Shown here one piece after another: positions 37,594-48,300 of a stretch of 64,000 bases of DNA. A program made the translations under genes and the position numbers. The notes beneath the pieces are model-generated. The model was given only the letters and a program-made list of their open reading frames with translations. It made no database searches and had not been told where the DNA came from. How positions within the stretch are numbered: position 1 is the stretch's first letter; the number at the start of each line of letters is the position of its first letter. The DNA is from Streptomyces glomeratus (GTDB lineage: Bacteria > Actinomycetota > Actinomycetes > Streptomycetales > Streptomycetaceae): contig NZ_JAKEEB010000036.1 in NCBI RefSeq assembly GCF_021462825.1, positions 1-64,000 on the forward strand. Direction: 5' to 3'.

Positions 37594-38436
37594 ATGAGCA
37601 GAGTGGTCCGTGCCGCCGTCTTCCAGACCGCCTGGACAGGCGACAAGGAATCGATGATCCAGGTCCACGAGCAGGCGGTCCGCGACGCGGCCGCTCAGGG
37701 CGCCGAGGTCCTGTGCTTCCAGGAGCTGTTCTACGGGCCGTACTTCTGCCAGGTCCAGGACCCCGCGTTCTACGAGTACGCCGAGCGGATCCCGGACGGC
37801 CCGGTCGTCAAGCGCTTCCAGGCGCTGGCGAAGGAGTTGGGCATCGTGCTGGTCCTGCCCATGTACGAGGAGGAGCAGCCCGGCGTCCTCTACAACACCG
37901 CGGCGGTGATCGACGCCGACGGCTCGTACCTCGGCAAGTACCGCAAGACCCACATCCCGCAGGTGAAGGGTTTCTGGGAGAAGTTCTACTTCCGCCCCGG
38001 CAACTCAGGCTGGCCCGTCTTCGACACCAAGGCCGGACGGATCGGTGTCTACATCTGCTACGACCGCCACTTCCCCGAGGGCTGGCGCGCCCTCGGCCTC
38101 GCGGGCGCGGAGATCGTGTTCAACCCGTCGGCGACCTCCCGAGGGCTGTCCGGCTATCTGTGGCAGCTGGAGCAGCCGGCCGCGGCCGTCGCCAACGAGT
38201 ACTTCGTGGGCGCGATCAACCGGGTGGGCGTCGAGGAACTGGGCGACAACGACTTCTACGGCACCTCCTACTTCGTGGACCCGGAGGCGCAGTTCGTCGG
38301 CGAGGTGGCGAGCGACAAGGAGACCGAGCTGGTCGTGCGCGATCTCGACCTGGCGAAGCTGCGGGAGGTGCGCGACCGCTGGCAGTTCTACCGCGACCGC
38401 GCCCCGGGCGCGTACAGGCCGCTGACCGCTCCGTGA
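37594..38436 (+). CDS. beta-ureidopropionase (nitrilase superfamily), copy 2
   Basis: The 280-residue protein is clearly paralogous to that at 33689, of the same length and with the triad at the same positions (E44 in CFQELF, K118 in KYRKTHIP, C155 in YICYDRHFPEG). Differences lie in the loop around residues 80-105 and in the tail, which could shift preference between uracil- and thymine-derived substrates. The start is the ATG at 37594 after CCGGAGG. The direct repeats GTGACACCGTGG and GTGACACGGTGC lie upstream (around 37490-37535) and may be a regulator site. A strong hairpin follows the gene. Confidence 0.92.
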   Translation: MSRVVRAAVFQTAWTGDKESMIQVHEQAVRDAAAQGAEVLCFQELFYGPYFCQVQDPAFYEYAERIPDGPVVKRFQALAKELGIVLVLPMYEEEQPGVLYNTAAVIDADGSYLGKYRKTHIPQVKGFWEKFYFRPGNSGWPVFDTKAGRIGVYICYDRHFPEGWRALGLAGAEIVFNPSATSRGLSGYLWQLEQPAAAVANEYFVGAINRVGVEELGDNDFYGTSYFVDPEAQFVGEVASDKETELVVRDLDLAKLREVRDRWQFYRDRAPGAYRPLTAP

Positions 38437-38437
38437 C

Positions 38438-38472
38438 GGGCGGAGCCGCCCGCGCCCCGAAAGGGGCGCGGG
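38438..38472 (+). terminator. overlapping hairpins after beta-ureidopropionase copy 2
   Basis: GGGCGG/CCGCCC (38438-38451) overlaps a second stem, CCCGCGCCCC/GGGGCGCGGG with a GAAA loop (38449-38472). Only one can form at a time. The second is the more stable and should terminate or attenuate transcription into the dihydropyrimidinase gene. Confidence 0.65.
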
Positions 38473-38566
38473 TCAGCGGTCCGGCACGCGACCGGGCCGT
38501 GTGGGCGCCCCCCACCACAGACAACCCGCACTCCTCACGACCGCCGTCAACGCCCGGAGGGTGAGC

Positions 38567-40006
38567 ATGACTCGTACCGTCATCCGCGGTGGCCTCGTCA
38601 TCACCGCGTCCGACGAGATCCACGCCGACGTCCTGATCGAGGACGGCCGCATCGCCGCCCTCGCCGCGTCCGGCACCCCGGCCGCCGCGGCCTTCACCGC
38701 CGAGCGAAGCGAGATGGGGGCACCCCCGCCCGAAGGGTGGGGGAGGACCATCGACGCCACCGGCAAGTACGTGATCCCGGGCGGCGTCGACGCCCACACC
38801 CACATGGAGCTGCCCTTCGGCGGCACCTACGCCTCCGACACCTTCGAGACCGGCACGCGGGCCGCCGCCTGGGGCGGAACGACGACGATCGTCGACTTCG
38901 CGGTGCAGAGCGTCGGCCACACCCTGCGGGAGGGCCTGGACGCGTGGCACGCCAAGGCCGAGGGCAACTGCGCCATCGACTACGCCTTCCACATGATCGT
39001 CTCCGATGTCAACGCGGAGACACTGAAGGAGATGGACCTGCTGGTCGAGGAGGGCGTCACCTCCTTCAAACAGTTCATGGCGTACCCCGGCGTGTTCTAC
39101 AGCGACGACGGCCGGATCCTGCGCGCCATGCAGCGCTCCGCCGAGAACGGCGGACTGATCATGATGCACGCCGAGAACGGCATCGCGATCGACGTGCTGG
39201 TCGAGCAGGCGCTGGCCCGCGGCGAGACCGACCCCCGCTACCACGGCGAGGTCCGCAAGGCGCTGCTGGAGGCCGAGGCCACCCATCGCGCCATCAAGCT
39301 CGCCCAGGTCGCGGGAGCGCCCCTGTACGTCGTGCACGTCTCGGCACAGGAGGCGGTGGCCGAGCTGGCCCGGGCGCGCGACGAGGGGCTCAACGTCTTC
39401 GGCGAGACCTGCCCCCAGTACCTGTTCCTGTCCACCGACAACCTCGCCGAGCCGGACTTCGAGGGCGCCAAGTACGTGTGCTCGACGCCCCTGCGGCCCA
39501 AGGAGCACCAGGCGGCCCTGTGGAGGGGCTTGCGCACCAACGACCTCCAGGTGGTCTCGACCGACCACTGCCCCTTCTGCTTCGTGGGACAGAAGGAGCT
39601 GGGCCGGGGCGACTTCTCCAAGATCCCCAACGGTCTCCCGGGCGTGGAGAACCGCATGGACCTGCTGCACCAGGCCGTCGTCGACGGGCACATCTCGCGC
39701 CGCCGCTGGATCGAGATCGCCTGTGCCACCCCGGCCCGGATGTTCGGCCTCTATCCGAAGAAGGGCACCATCGCCCCGGGTGCGGACGCCGACGTCGTCA
39801 TCTACGACCCGCACGCCGAGCAGGTCATGTCCGCCGAGACCCACCACATGAACGTCGACTACTCGGCCTATGAGGGCAGGCGCACGACCGGCCGGGTCGA
39901 GACCGTCCTGTCGCGCGGTGAACCCGTCATCACCGAGCGGGAGTTCACCGGGCACGCCGGACATGGCGTCTACACCCCCCGCTCCACCTGCCAGTACCTC
40001 AACTAG
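38567..40006 (+). CDS. hydA: dihydropyrimidinase
   Basis: The product has 479 residues. The metal site is GGVDAHTHMELPF; the carboxylated Lys is in SFKQFMAYPG; further ligands are in YVVHVSA and STDHCPF. These define the D-hydantoinase/dihydropyrimidinase branch of the amidohydrolases. It opens dihydrouracil or dihydrothymine to the N-carbamoyl amino acid used by the neighbouring amidohydrolases. The ATG at 38567 follows CGGAGGGTG. Residues of about 46-61 (ERSEMGAPPPEGWGRT) are extra compared with the family and come from a repeat element at 38701-38746 that reads through in frame. Confidence 0.93.
   Translation: MTRTVIRGGLVITASDEIHADVLIEDGRIAALAASGTPAAAAFTAERSEMGAPPPEGWGRTIDATGKYVIPGGVDAHTHMELPFGGTYASDTFETGTRAAAWGGTTTIVDFAVQSVGHTLREGLDAWHAKAEGNCAIDYAFHMIVSDVNAETLKEMDLLVEEGVTSFKQFMAYPGVFYSDDGRILRAMQRSAENGGLIMMHAENGIAIDVLVEQALARGETDPRYHGEVRKALLEAEATHRAIKLAQVAGAPLYVVHVSAQEAVAELARARDEGLNVFGETCPQYLFLSTDNLAEPDFEGAKYVCSTPLRPKEHQAALWRGLRTNDLQVVSTDHCPFCFVGQKELGRGDFSKIPNGLPGVENRMDLLHQAVVDGHISRRRWIEIACATPARMFGLYPKKGTIAPGADADVVIYDPHAEQVMSAETHHMNVDYSAYEGRRTTGRVETVLSRGEPVITEREFTGHAGHGVYTPRSTCQYLN
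38701..38746 (+). repeat. palindromic Streptomyces repeat inserted in-frame in hydA
   Basis: The 46 bases contain CGAGCGAAGCGAG, GGGGGCACCCCC and ACCCCCGCCC...GGGTGGGGG, a palindromic set of the kind usually found between Streptomyces genes. Here it lies inside the dihydropyrimidinase frame and encodes about 16 extra residues near the N-terminus, before IDATGKYVIPGG. Confidence 0.8.
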
Positions 40007-40017
40007 GAGTGGCGCAC

Positions 40018-41040
40018 ATGGACTTCGGACTCGTCCTGCAGACCGACCCGCCGGCCTCGCGGGTCGTCAGCCTGATGAAGAGGGCCGAACGCAACGGCTT
40101 CCGTTACGGCTGGACCTTCGACTCGGCCGTGCTGTGGCAGGAACCGTTCGTCATCTACAGCCAGATCCTGGCGAACACGGTGAAACTGACGGTCGGCCCG
40201 ATGGTGACGAACCCGGGCACCCGCACCTGGGAGGTCACGGCCTCCACGTTCGCCACCCTCAACGACATGTTCGGCAACCGCACGATCTGCGGCATCGGCC
40301 GCGGCGACTCCGCGATGCGCGTCGCGGGCCGCAAGCCCAACACACTGGCCCGGATCAGCGAGGCCATGAAGGTGATCCGGGCGCTGGGCCGCGGTGAGGC
40401 CGCCGATCTCGGCGGCGGCACGGTCGTCAGGTTCCCGTGGATCAAGCCCGGTGCCGAACTGCCGGTGTGGATGGCCGCCTACGGCCCCAAGGCGCTGAAG
40501 ATGGCCGGGGAGGAGGCCGACGGATTCATCCTCCAGCTCGCCGACCTCTATCTGACCGAGTACATGGTCAAGGCCGTCAAGGACGCGGCCGCGGCCGCCG
40601 GGCGCAACCCCTCCGACGTCAGGGTCTGCGTGGCCGCACCCGCGTACGTCACCGCGGACGACTCGCCCGAGGCGCTCGCCCACGCCCGGGATCAGTGCCG
40701 CTGGTTCGGCGGCATGGTCGGCAACCACGTGGCCGACCTCGTCGCCAAGTACGGCGAGCACTCGGCCGCCGTACCGGACGCGCTCACCGACTACATCAAG
40801 GCCCGGGAGGGCTACGACTACGCGCACCACGGGCGCAGCGGCAACCCCGACACCCAGTTCGTGCCCGACGAGATCGTCGACCGGTTCTGTGTCATCGGCC
40901 CGGTCGAGAAGCACATCGAGAAGCTCACCGCGCTGCGTGACCTGGGCGTCGACCAGTTCGCCGTCTACGACATGCACGACGCGCAGGAGGCCGTCATCGA
41001 CGCCTACGGATCGCAGGTCATCCCGGCGGTCAACGGCTAG
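40018..41040 (+). CDS. LLM-class F420-dependent oxidoreductase
   Basis: The 340-residue protein begins MDFGLVLQTDPPASRVV. Typical luciferase-like features are YGWTFDSAVLWQEPFV, LTVGPMVTNPGTR, GIGRGDSAMRVAGR and PVWMAAYGPKALKMAGEEADG. It belongs to the family I know as TIGR03842, which accompanies dihydropyrimidinase clusters. The ATG at 40018 is preferred over the in-frame GTG at 40009, since AGGAG (40005-40009) then has correct spacing. It starts 11 bases after hydA. The expected substrate is a pyrimidine or dihydropyrimidine with F420 or flavin as hydride carrier; this is inference from context. Confidence 0.9.
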   Translation: MDFGLVLQTDPPASRVVSLMKRAERNGFRYGWTFDSAVLWQEPFVIYSQILANTVKLTVGPMVTNPGTRTWEVTASTFATLNDMFGNRTICGIGRGDSAMRVAGRKPNTLARISEAMKVIRALGRGEAADLGGGTVVRFPWIKPGAELPVWMAAYGPKALKMAGEEADGFILQLADLYLTEYMVKAVKDAAAAAGRNPSDVRVCVAAPAYVTADDSPEALAHARDQCRWFGGMVGNHVADLVAKYGEHSAAVPDALTDYIKAREGYDYAHHGRSGNPDTQFVPDEIVDRFCVIGPVEKHIEKLTALRDLGVDQFAVYDMHDAQEAVIDAYGSQVIPAVNG

Positions 41041-41099
41041 CCGGGGGCCTCCGGGTCCCCCGGCCCCGCTCGTCCCCTTCCCGCTCCCCCGGGAAGGGG
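41041..41099 (+). terminator. two tandem hairpins before the transporter gene
   Basis: CCGGGGG (41041-41047) pairs with CCCCCGG (41057-41063), and CCCCTTCCC (41074-41082) pairs with GGGAAGGGG (41091-41099). They begin right after the oxidoreductase stop and probably reduce or end read-through into the transporter gene. Confidence 0.65.
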
Positions 41100-41195
41100 G
41101 CCAAGGCGCTCCCTGTTGCCTCGTCCTCCGGGGCGCACCCCCCATCGGCGCCACCCGCACGGCGTTTCCCACCCCACCTCACGATGGGCCTGCCC

Positions 41196-42725
<1,530 letters not shown>

Positions 42726-42750
42726 TGTCCCGGCCGCGCGTGGAGGACGG

Positions 42751-43449
42751 TCAGCTCTGCTTCCGGCCGTTCTCCAGCGCGGTCACCGCTTCCCGGGCCG
42801 CCTTGATCGCACCCTTGTTGATCTCGTCGGTCCCGGGCGCCTTCTTCGTCTCGAAGTCGCTGCCGTTGTACGTGACCGACACCAGCGCGTTGGACGAGCG
42901 GACCAGCACCACACCCTCGCGGGTCTCCTGCTTGTCCTCAGTGCTCAGGTTCACCACCGAGTAGCCGGCGTCGCCGATACCGGGGACCGCGCCTCCGCCG
43001 CTCTTCTCCGCGGTGCGCTGGGTGTACGCCTTCTGGGCGGCGGCCTGCGAGTCCGTGATCTCGAAGGTCACGTCGAGCCATCGGTAGTCGAAGCCCTTGA
43101 GCGCGTTCCAGGAGCAGGTGCGGCGGATGGACGCGTCCGTCGACGGGATCTCCTTGCCGGCCGTCTTGGCGCCCGGGACGAGTGATGTGATCGTGCTCTT
43201 GGCCAGGGTGCCGCACGGCGCGGGTGCGGTGGCGTACGCCTTGGCCGTCGCCGCAGGGTTCGCGGACGACGCGGACCCCGGGGAGCCGCTCTGCGCGTCC
43301 TGCGTGCCGGGGCTTCCCTGCGCCGACTTACCGCCGGTGGCCGGGGCCGCGGCGAGCGGACCGGACGACAGGGCCCAGCCCGCCGAGGCGAGTACGGCGA
43401 CCGGCAGCAGGCGCGCGGTCAGGGCGAGCGGCAGAGGCAGAGAAAGCAC
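42751..43449 (-). CDS. exported DUF3558-like protein
   Basis: The 232-residue protein starts with a GTG at 43449 and has a hydrophobic leader (SLPLPLALTARLLPVAVLASAGWAL) ending near AAA, so it is exported. A Ser/Gly/Ala-rich spacer follows, then a folded region with two Cys residues (CGTLAKSTITSLVPGAK and RTCSWNALKGFDYRWLDVTFE) typical of DUF3558 and related cell-surface proteins. There is no lipobox. Its role is unknown. It converges with the transporter gene. Confidence 0.7.
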   Translation of the reverse strand: MLSLPLPLALTARLLPVAVLASAGWALSSGPLAAAPATGGKSAQGSPGTQDAQSGSPGSASSANPAATAKAYATAPAPCGTLAKSTITSLVPGAKTAGKEIPSTDASIRRTCSWNALKGFDYRWLDVTFEITDSQAAAQKAYTQRTAEKSGGGAVPGIGDAGYSVVNLSTEDKQETREGVVLVRSSNALVSVTYNGSDFETKKAPGTDEINKGAIKAAREAVTALENGRKQS

Positions 43450-43630
43450 GGCGCACTTCTCGTGGGGGACGGTGCGGAGGGAGTCCGCACTGCGGACGGG
43501 ACGCCAGTGTCACATGACTCACTGTGAGGCGGAAGGGCGAACTCGCTCCGTGCCCGCGCGATGACAGCACTCGATGTTGACGGCGTGTGAGTTTCTCTGC
43601 GCTCGCCACAGTGTGCCCGTTATGTCCTCG

Positions 43631-43718
43631 CCTCCGCGGCAAGCGCGGAGGGGACCCGGGCAAGGCTCGGAAGGGGCGGACACCCAAGGCTCGGAGGGCG
43701 GACCGTCGCCGCCCTCCG
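43631..43718 (-). terminator. two hairpins downstream of the DUF6480 gene
   Basis: CGGAGGGCGG (43692-43701) pairs with CCGCCCTCCG (43709-43718), and CCTCCGCG (43631-43638) pairs with CGCGGAGG (43644-43651). They lie just past the stop of the minus-strand gene at 43753. The roughly 300-base gap 43450-43752 holds nothing else that I can support. Confidence 0.6.
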
Positions 43719-43752
43719 GGTCCTGCCCCGTGCACGGGGCGTTCGCAGCGGA

Positions 43753-43995
43753 CTATCGGAAGATCAGTGCCAACGCGTAGGCCAGGAAGAATCCGGCCAC
43801 CAGCACGGTGAGAAACATGATCGCGATCAGTGGGCCCTTGCCCCAGCCGCGCGTCCGGTCGTAGACCACGTTCGGGGAGGCACCCGAGGTGCTGCCCTCG
43901 CCGGGCGGGGTCTCGCCCGGCGGAACCCCGCCCGGCTCCACGCGGGGTGTCTTCGCCGGCTCGGGCTCGGGGCCGCCGTACTGCCTGTCCCGCAT
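43753..43995 (-). CDS. DUF6480-like small membrane protein
   Basis: The 80-residue protein has a Pro/Glu/Gly-rich N-terminus (VEPGGVPPGETPPGEGSTSG), a short basic stretch and one C-terminal membrane helix (GPLIAIMFLTVLVAGFFLAYAL). This matches the DUF6480 pattern as I remember it. The ATG at 43995 follows GGAAGGAAG. No function is known. It lies upstream of nothing obvious and faces the divergent MarR region. Confidence 0.7.
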   Translation of the reverse strand: MRDRQYGGPEPEPAKTPRVEPGGVPPGETPPGEGSTSGASPNVVYDRTRGWGKGPLIAIMFLTVLVAGFFLAYALALIFR

Positions 43996-44104
43996 GCCGT
44001 CTTCCTTCCTGTCCCGGTCGATACCCTTCCTGCGTCACCGAGTACCCCCGTAATAGCTACTTATTCGGGCAGTACGGGCAAAAGGGGTCGATGGCCGGGG
44101 AGGG

Positions 44105-44578
44105 TCAGGTCTCGCGGGACTCCTCCAGACAGCCCCTCGCCACCGCGCCGGCACGGCTCAGCCAGTCGGCGAGGACGGCGATCTCCTCCTGTGTGTAGTC
44201 GGCGAAAAGTCCTTCGAGCAGCGCATGGCAGGGCTCGTGGACGGTCCGCACACGCTCGGCGGCGGCCGGGGTGGCGGCCACGATCACCCGGCGCCGGTCG
44301 GCCGGATCCGGCCGCCGGGTGACGAACCCGCCGCGCTCCAGGCGGTTGATGATGCCCGTCACCGCCCCGGTGGTGACGTGCGCGCGCCGGGCCAGGTCGC
44401 CCGCGGTGACCGGCGAGTCGCCGGCCCCGGCGATGTACGCGAAGCAGACCAGGTCCGTGACGCTCAGACCGAGGGTCCGGGCGAACTCCTGCCGTCCGAT
44501 GATGCTCGTCGCGATGAGGTCGTCCAGGGCGGCGAGCGCATCCGTGGCGGAGCCGGGGAGGCGAAGTCTGCCCTCCAC
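44105..44578 (-). CDS. MarR family transcriptional regulator
   Basis: The 157-residue product has a winged helix (VTAGDLARRAHVTTGAVTGIINRLERGGFVTRRPDPADRR) flanked by dimerisation helices. DRR in the wing is diagnostic for MarR. The start is taken as the GTG at 44578, because AAGGGA precedes it at six bases and the size then fits the family. An in-frame start at 44653 would add 25 residues that overlap an operator-like palindrome. The regulator probably represses its own transcription through that site. No neighbouring target is obvious. Confidence 0.88.
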   Translation of the reverse strand: MEGRLRLPGSATDALAALDDLIATSIIGRQEFARTLGLSVTDLVCFAYIAGAGDSPVTAGDLARRAHVTTGAVTGIINRLERGGFVTRRPDPADRRRVIVAATPAAAERVRTVHEPCHALLEGLFADYTQEEIAVLADWLSRAGAVARGCLEESRET

Positions 44579-44587
44579 TGGGTTTCC

Positions 44588-44600
44588 CTTAGTGCCTAAG
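44588..44600. promoter_or_regulatory. palindrome upstream of the MarR gene
   Basis: CTTAGTGCCTAAG is a perfect 5+3+5 palindrome ten bases before the chosen GTG start, in a locally AT-rich stretch. The position fits autoregulation by the MarR protein. Confidence 0.55.
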
Positions 44601-44740
44601 TCGAATTCCTTACTTACCAAGACACCACGGTCCGGCACCGGTGGTGCGGTCATGGCATGCCGTGACGCAGTCCGGGTGGCCGTGGCGCGCGGCGCGGTCC
44701 CGTAGCGTCGGACCCCACTCGCCGGCCGGGTGACCCGGCG

Positions 44741-45199
44741 TCAGGAACCCTGCCGGGTCGGCAGGCCCTTGGACCGCAGCACGGCGTAGCCGATGCCCAT
44801 GCCCACCGCCAGCGGCCATTCGAGGGCGCCCACCACCGCCAGCGCGCCGAGGCCGGCGTACACGGGCAGTCCGCGTCGGGCGGTCAGCGCGCGGCGGGCG
44901 ATGGCCACCGGACCCGCGACGGCGTCGACCGCCCAGGTCGCCGCCTCACCGAGGCCCGGGAGAGTGACGGTGATCGTGCGCCCTCCGGACGCGGCGGTGG
45001 CAGTGCCCTTCGGTGACTTCCCGGCCGGTCCGGCCCCGGGGCGCCGCGTCTTCTCCGCCCCGGACGGCTTCTTGGCCTCCGACACCCTGGCCGTCCCGGA
45101 CGGCTTCTTCGCCTCGGGCGTCGCCGTCTCCGAGGCGGGCTGCGACGCCTTGGCGGTGGCTGTGGTCGGGCGCTTCTCGGCAATCCTCGGCGTGGTCAC
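44741..45199 (-). CDS. Lys/Pro-rich membrane-associated hypothetical protein
   Basis: The 152-residue product has a disordered basic half with a repeated EAKKPSG element (two copies) and a C-terminal half with a possible hydrophobic hairpin (LPVYAGLGALAVVGALEWPLAV). The start is a GTG at 45199. I recall similar proteins next to the large P-type ATPase in actinobacteria, but assign no function. It is divergent from the ATPase gene, with about 180 bases between the starts. Confidence 0.65.
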   Translation of the reverse strand: MTTPRIAEKRPTTATAKASQPASETATPEAKKPSGTARVSEAKKPSGAEKTRRPGAGPAGKSPKGTATAASGGRTITVTLPGLGEAATWAVDAVAGPVAIARRALTARRGLPVYAGLGALAVVGALEWPLAVGMGIGYAVLRSKGLPTRQGS

Positions 45200-45379
45200 G
45201 GCTCACATCCGTTCGTGGGGTCCGGAACATCGCCCCCCGGCGAGGCCAAGCTACCTGCGAACAAAGAGCCCTGCGAGCCGGGAAGCCGTTCGGACCAGCA
45301 TTCCGGGCGGGCGGTGCCCGGGGGGCTCATGCTGATCGCAAAGGACGAAGGAACGGCCTGCTGCGGAGGTGGCACGCGG

Positions 45380-48300
45380 ATGTCGTTGTTGTCCGGGGTG
45401 CTTTCGCCGCTGTCCACACCGCTGTCCCGAAGCCTGGCGGGCGGGCTGGCCGCCGGTGTTCGCGAGGCCGTGGACGGGGCCACCCGGCTGCTCGGGGTAC
45501 ACAGGCGCGACGTGTGGTCCCGCCCCGGGCGCTGTCATATCGATGTGCGAGGGGTGCGCGGGCCGCGGGGCATGTGGGTGGGCCGGATCGTGGAGCGCGC
45601 ACTCGAGGAGCATCCGGGCGTGGTGTGGGCACGGGTGAACGCCCCCGCGGAACGGGTCGTCGTCGAACTTGCCTCGCCGCCACCGCCCCGGCAGGAACTG
45701 CTGCGGATCATCGCCCACGCGGAGGCCCACGGCGCCGCCGCGACCGCGGATCCCGGCGGGTCCGACCCGTGGTGCCCCGAGCCGCACCATCCGTGCGAGG
45801 GGCGCCGCACACGGCCGGCGCTTCCGGTCCTCGCGGCGGACGTCGCGGGACTGCTGCTCACGCTGGCCACACGCCTGTCACCGTGGACCCCGCTCCCCGC
45901 CGAAGTGGGGGCCCTCGTCTCGGCCGTCCAGTGCCACCCTCTTCTGAACCGGTTGGCGGCATCGGTCCTCGGCCACCGGGAGCGTCCGGAGGCAGCTATT
46001 CCGGTGCTCAACGCGATCGTGCAGGGCGTGGCCACCCGCGGCGGTGGGCTGGTCCTCGATGCCGCGCAGCGTCTGGCGCAGTGGCGGGAGGCCAACGCGG
46101 CCCTGGAGGCGTGGGCGCGGGCGGAGCCGCGGTTGGTGCGGGGCCCGGAGGACGCGCGGGCCGAGCCGACCGTGACACAACGGCCCCGGGAGCACCAGGA
46201 CGTGACGGAGCGCTATGCCGCGCGGGCCATGGGGGCGGGCGCGGCCGTCGGCGCCCTGGCAACCCCCGGCGTGGGGCCGAGGCGCGCGCTCGCGGTGGCG
46301 TTGTCCAGCATGCCGAAGGCGCCGGAGACCGGGCGGGAGGGCTTCGCCACCACCCTGGCCCGGTTCCTCGCGCTGCGCGGCGTCGTGGCCATGGACCGCG
46401 GTGCGCTGCGCCGCCTGGGCCAGGTCGACACCGTGCTCCTGGACGTGGACGTACTGCGCAGCGGACGCCATGAACTGACCGATCTGGAGCTGCTGGGCGG
46501 CGCCGAGCCCGCGGACGTCTCCGACCGGCTGTTCGCGCTGTTCGACCCCGCCGCACTCGCCCGCGTGCACCAGGACGACGACGGCTGGGCACTCGGTCCC
46601 CTGGAGCGCCTGGATCTAACGGGCCGCACCGGCCGGCGGGCCGCGGACCGGCTGCGGCACCGAGGCAGCGAACAGGTGCTGGGCCTGTCCTGCCGGCGCC
46701 GCCTGGTGGCCGTGGCGGGGGTGGCGGCGCAGACGCTGCCCGGCGCGCAGGCCCTGGCGGCCGCGGCCCGCCGCTCGGGGATCCGCGTGGTCCTGGCCGG
46801 CGACCGGCCGTATCCGGAACTCGGCTTCGTCGACGCGATGGTGCCGACGGGGAGCCGTCTGGTGGCGTCCGTGCGCGGGTTGCAGGCGGACGGTGCGGTG
46901 GTGCTGCTGGTGTCGGGCAACCGCCGTGCGCTGGGCGCGTCCGACTGCGGCATCGGAGTGCACCGCGAGGGAGAGCCACCGGCCTGGGGCGCCCACCTGC
47001 TGGTCGGCACCGACCTGGACTCGGTCGCGCTCATCCTCACCGGCGTCGGCGTGGCCCGTCATGTCGACCGGGACAGCGCGGTGCTGGCCGCGAGCGGCAG
47101 CGGCATCGGCGCGGTGGCGGCCCTTCGGGCACCGGCCGCCGAGGCGTGCTCGCGCGGACAGGCGGCGTGCAACACCGCCGGGGGCATCGCCTTCGCCCTG
47201 GGGGTCTGGCGCGCACGGCAGCTGTGCTCGCGCCCCGTCAGCCCCTCCGTGGAGACGGTGCCCTGGCACCTGATGCCGCCCGCTCAGGTGCTGGGGCGGC
47301 TGCGCACGAGCATCGACGGACTGTCCGCGCAGGAGGCCGACGCACGGGCCAAGGAGCCGTCACGGACGGGTGTGACCCCGCGTACGACGCTGCCGTCGGC
47401 GTTCGTCGAGGAGCTCGCCAACCCGCTGACACCCGTGCTGGCCGGCGGTGCGGCCCTGGCCGCCTCCGTGGGCTCACGGGCGGACGCCGTTCTCGTCGCC
47501 CTGATCACCGCGACCTCGGCGCTGGTCGGCGGCGTTCAGCGGGTGCGGACCGAACGGGCCCTCGCCGAGCTGACCGCCCGTTCCGCCGTGGGCGCCCGGG
47601 TACGGCGGGATGGGGCCGAGCGGCTGGTCACCGCGGAGGACCTGGTGCCGGGAGACGTCATCCTGCTCCGGCCCGACGATGTGGTCCCCGCCGACTGCCG
47701 CCTGCTTCAGGCCCAGGGCCTCGAGGTCGACGAGTCGTCGCTGACGGGCGAGTCCCTGCCCGTGGCCAAGGACCCGGTTCCCGTGGTCGCCGCGCATCTC
47801 ACCGACCGCCGCTCGATGCTCTACGAGGGCACCACCGTCTCCGCCGGAGAAGCGGTCGCCGTGGTCGTGGCCACCGGGGCGGCCACCGAGGTCGGGCGCA
47901 CCATGGCCACCGCCAGGGAGGCGGCACCGGCCACCGGTGTCGAGGCACGGCTGTCGTCCCTCACGAAGGCCAGCCTGCCCCTGGCGACGGGCTCCGCGGC
48001 GGCGGTCGCCGGGGCCGGGCTGGTGCACGGGCGTCCGATCGCCGAGAGCCTGGCCTCGGCGGTCAACCTGGCGGTCGCCTCGGTCCCCGAGGGGCTGCCG
48101 TTCCTCGTCAACGCGGCCCAGCTGGCCTCCGCGCGCCGGCTGGCCGAACACGGTGCGCTCGTACGCAATCCGCGCACCATCGAGGCGCTCGGCCGGGCCG
48201 ATGTGCTGTGCTTCGACAAGACCGGCACCCTCACCGAGGGCAATCTGCAACTCGTGGCCGTCAGCGACGGGGAGCGCACGCTCCCCGTCGGCCGGCTCGG

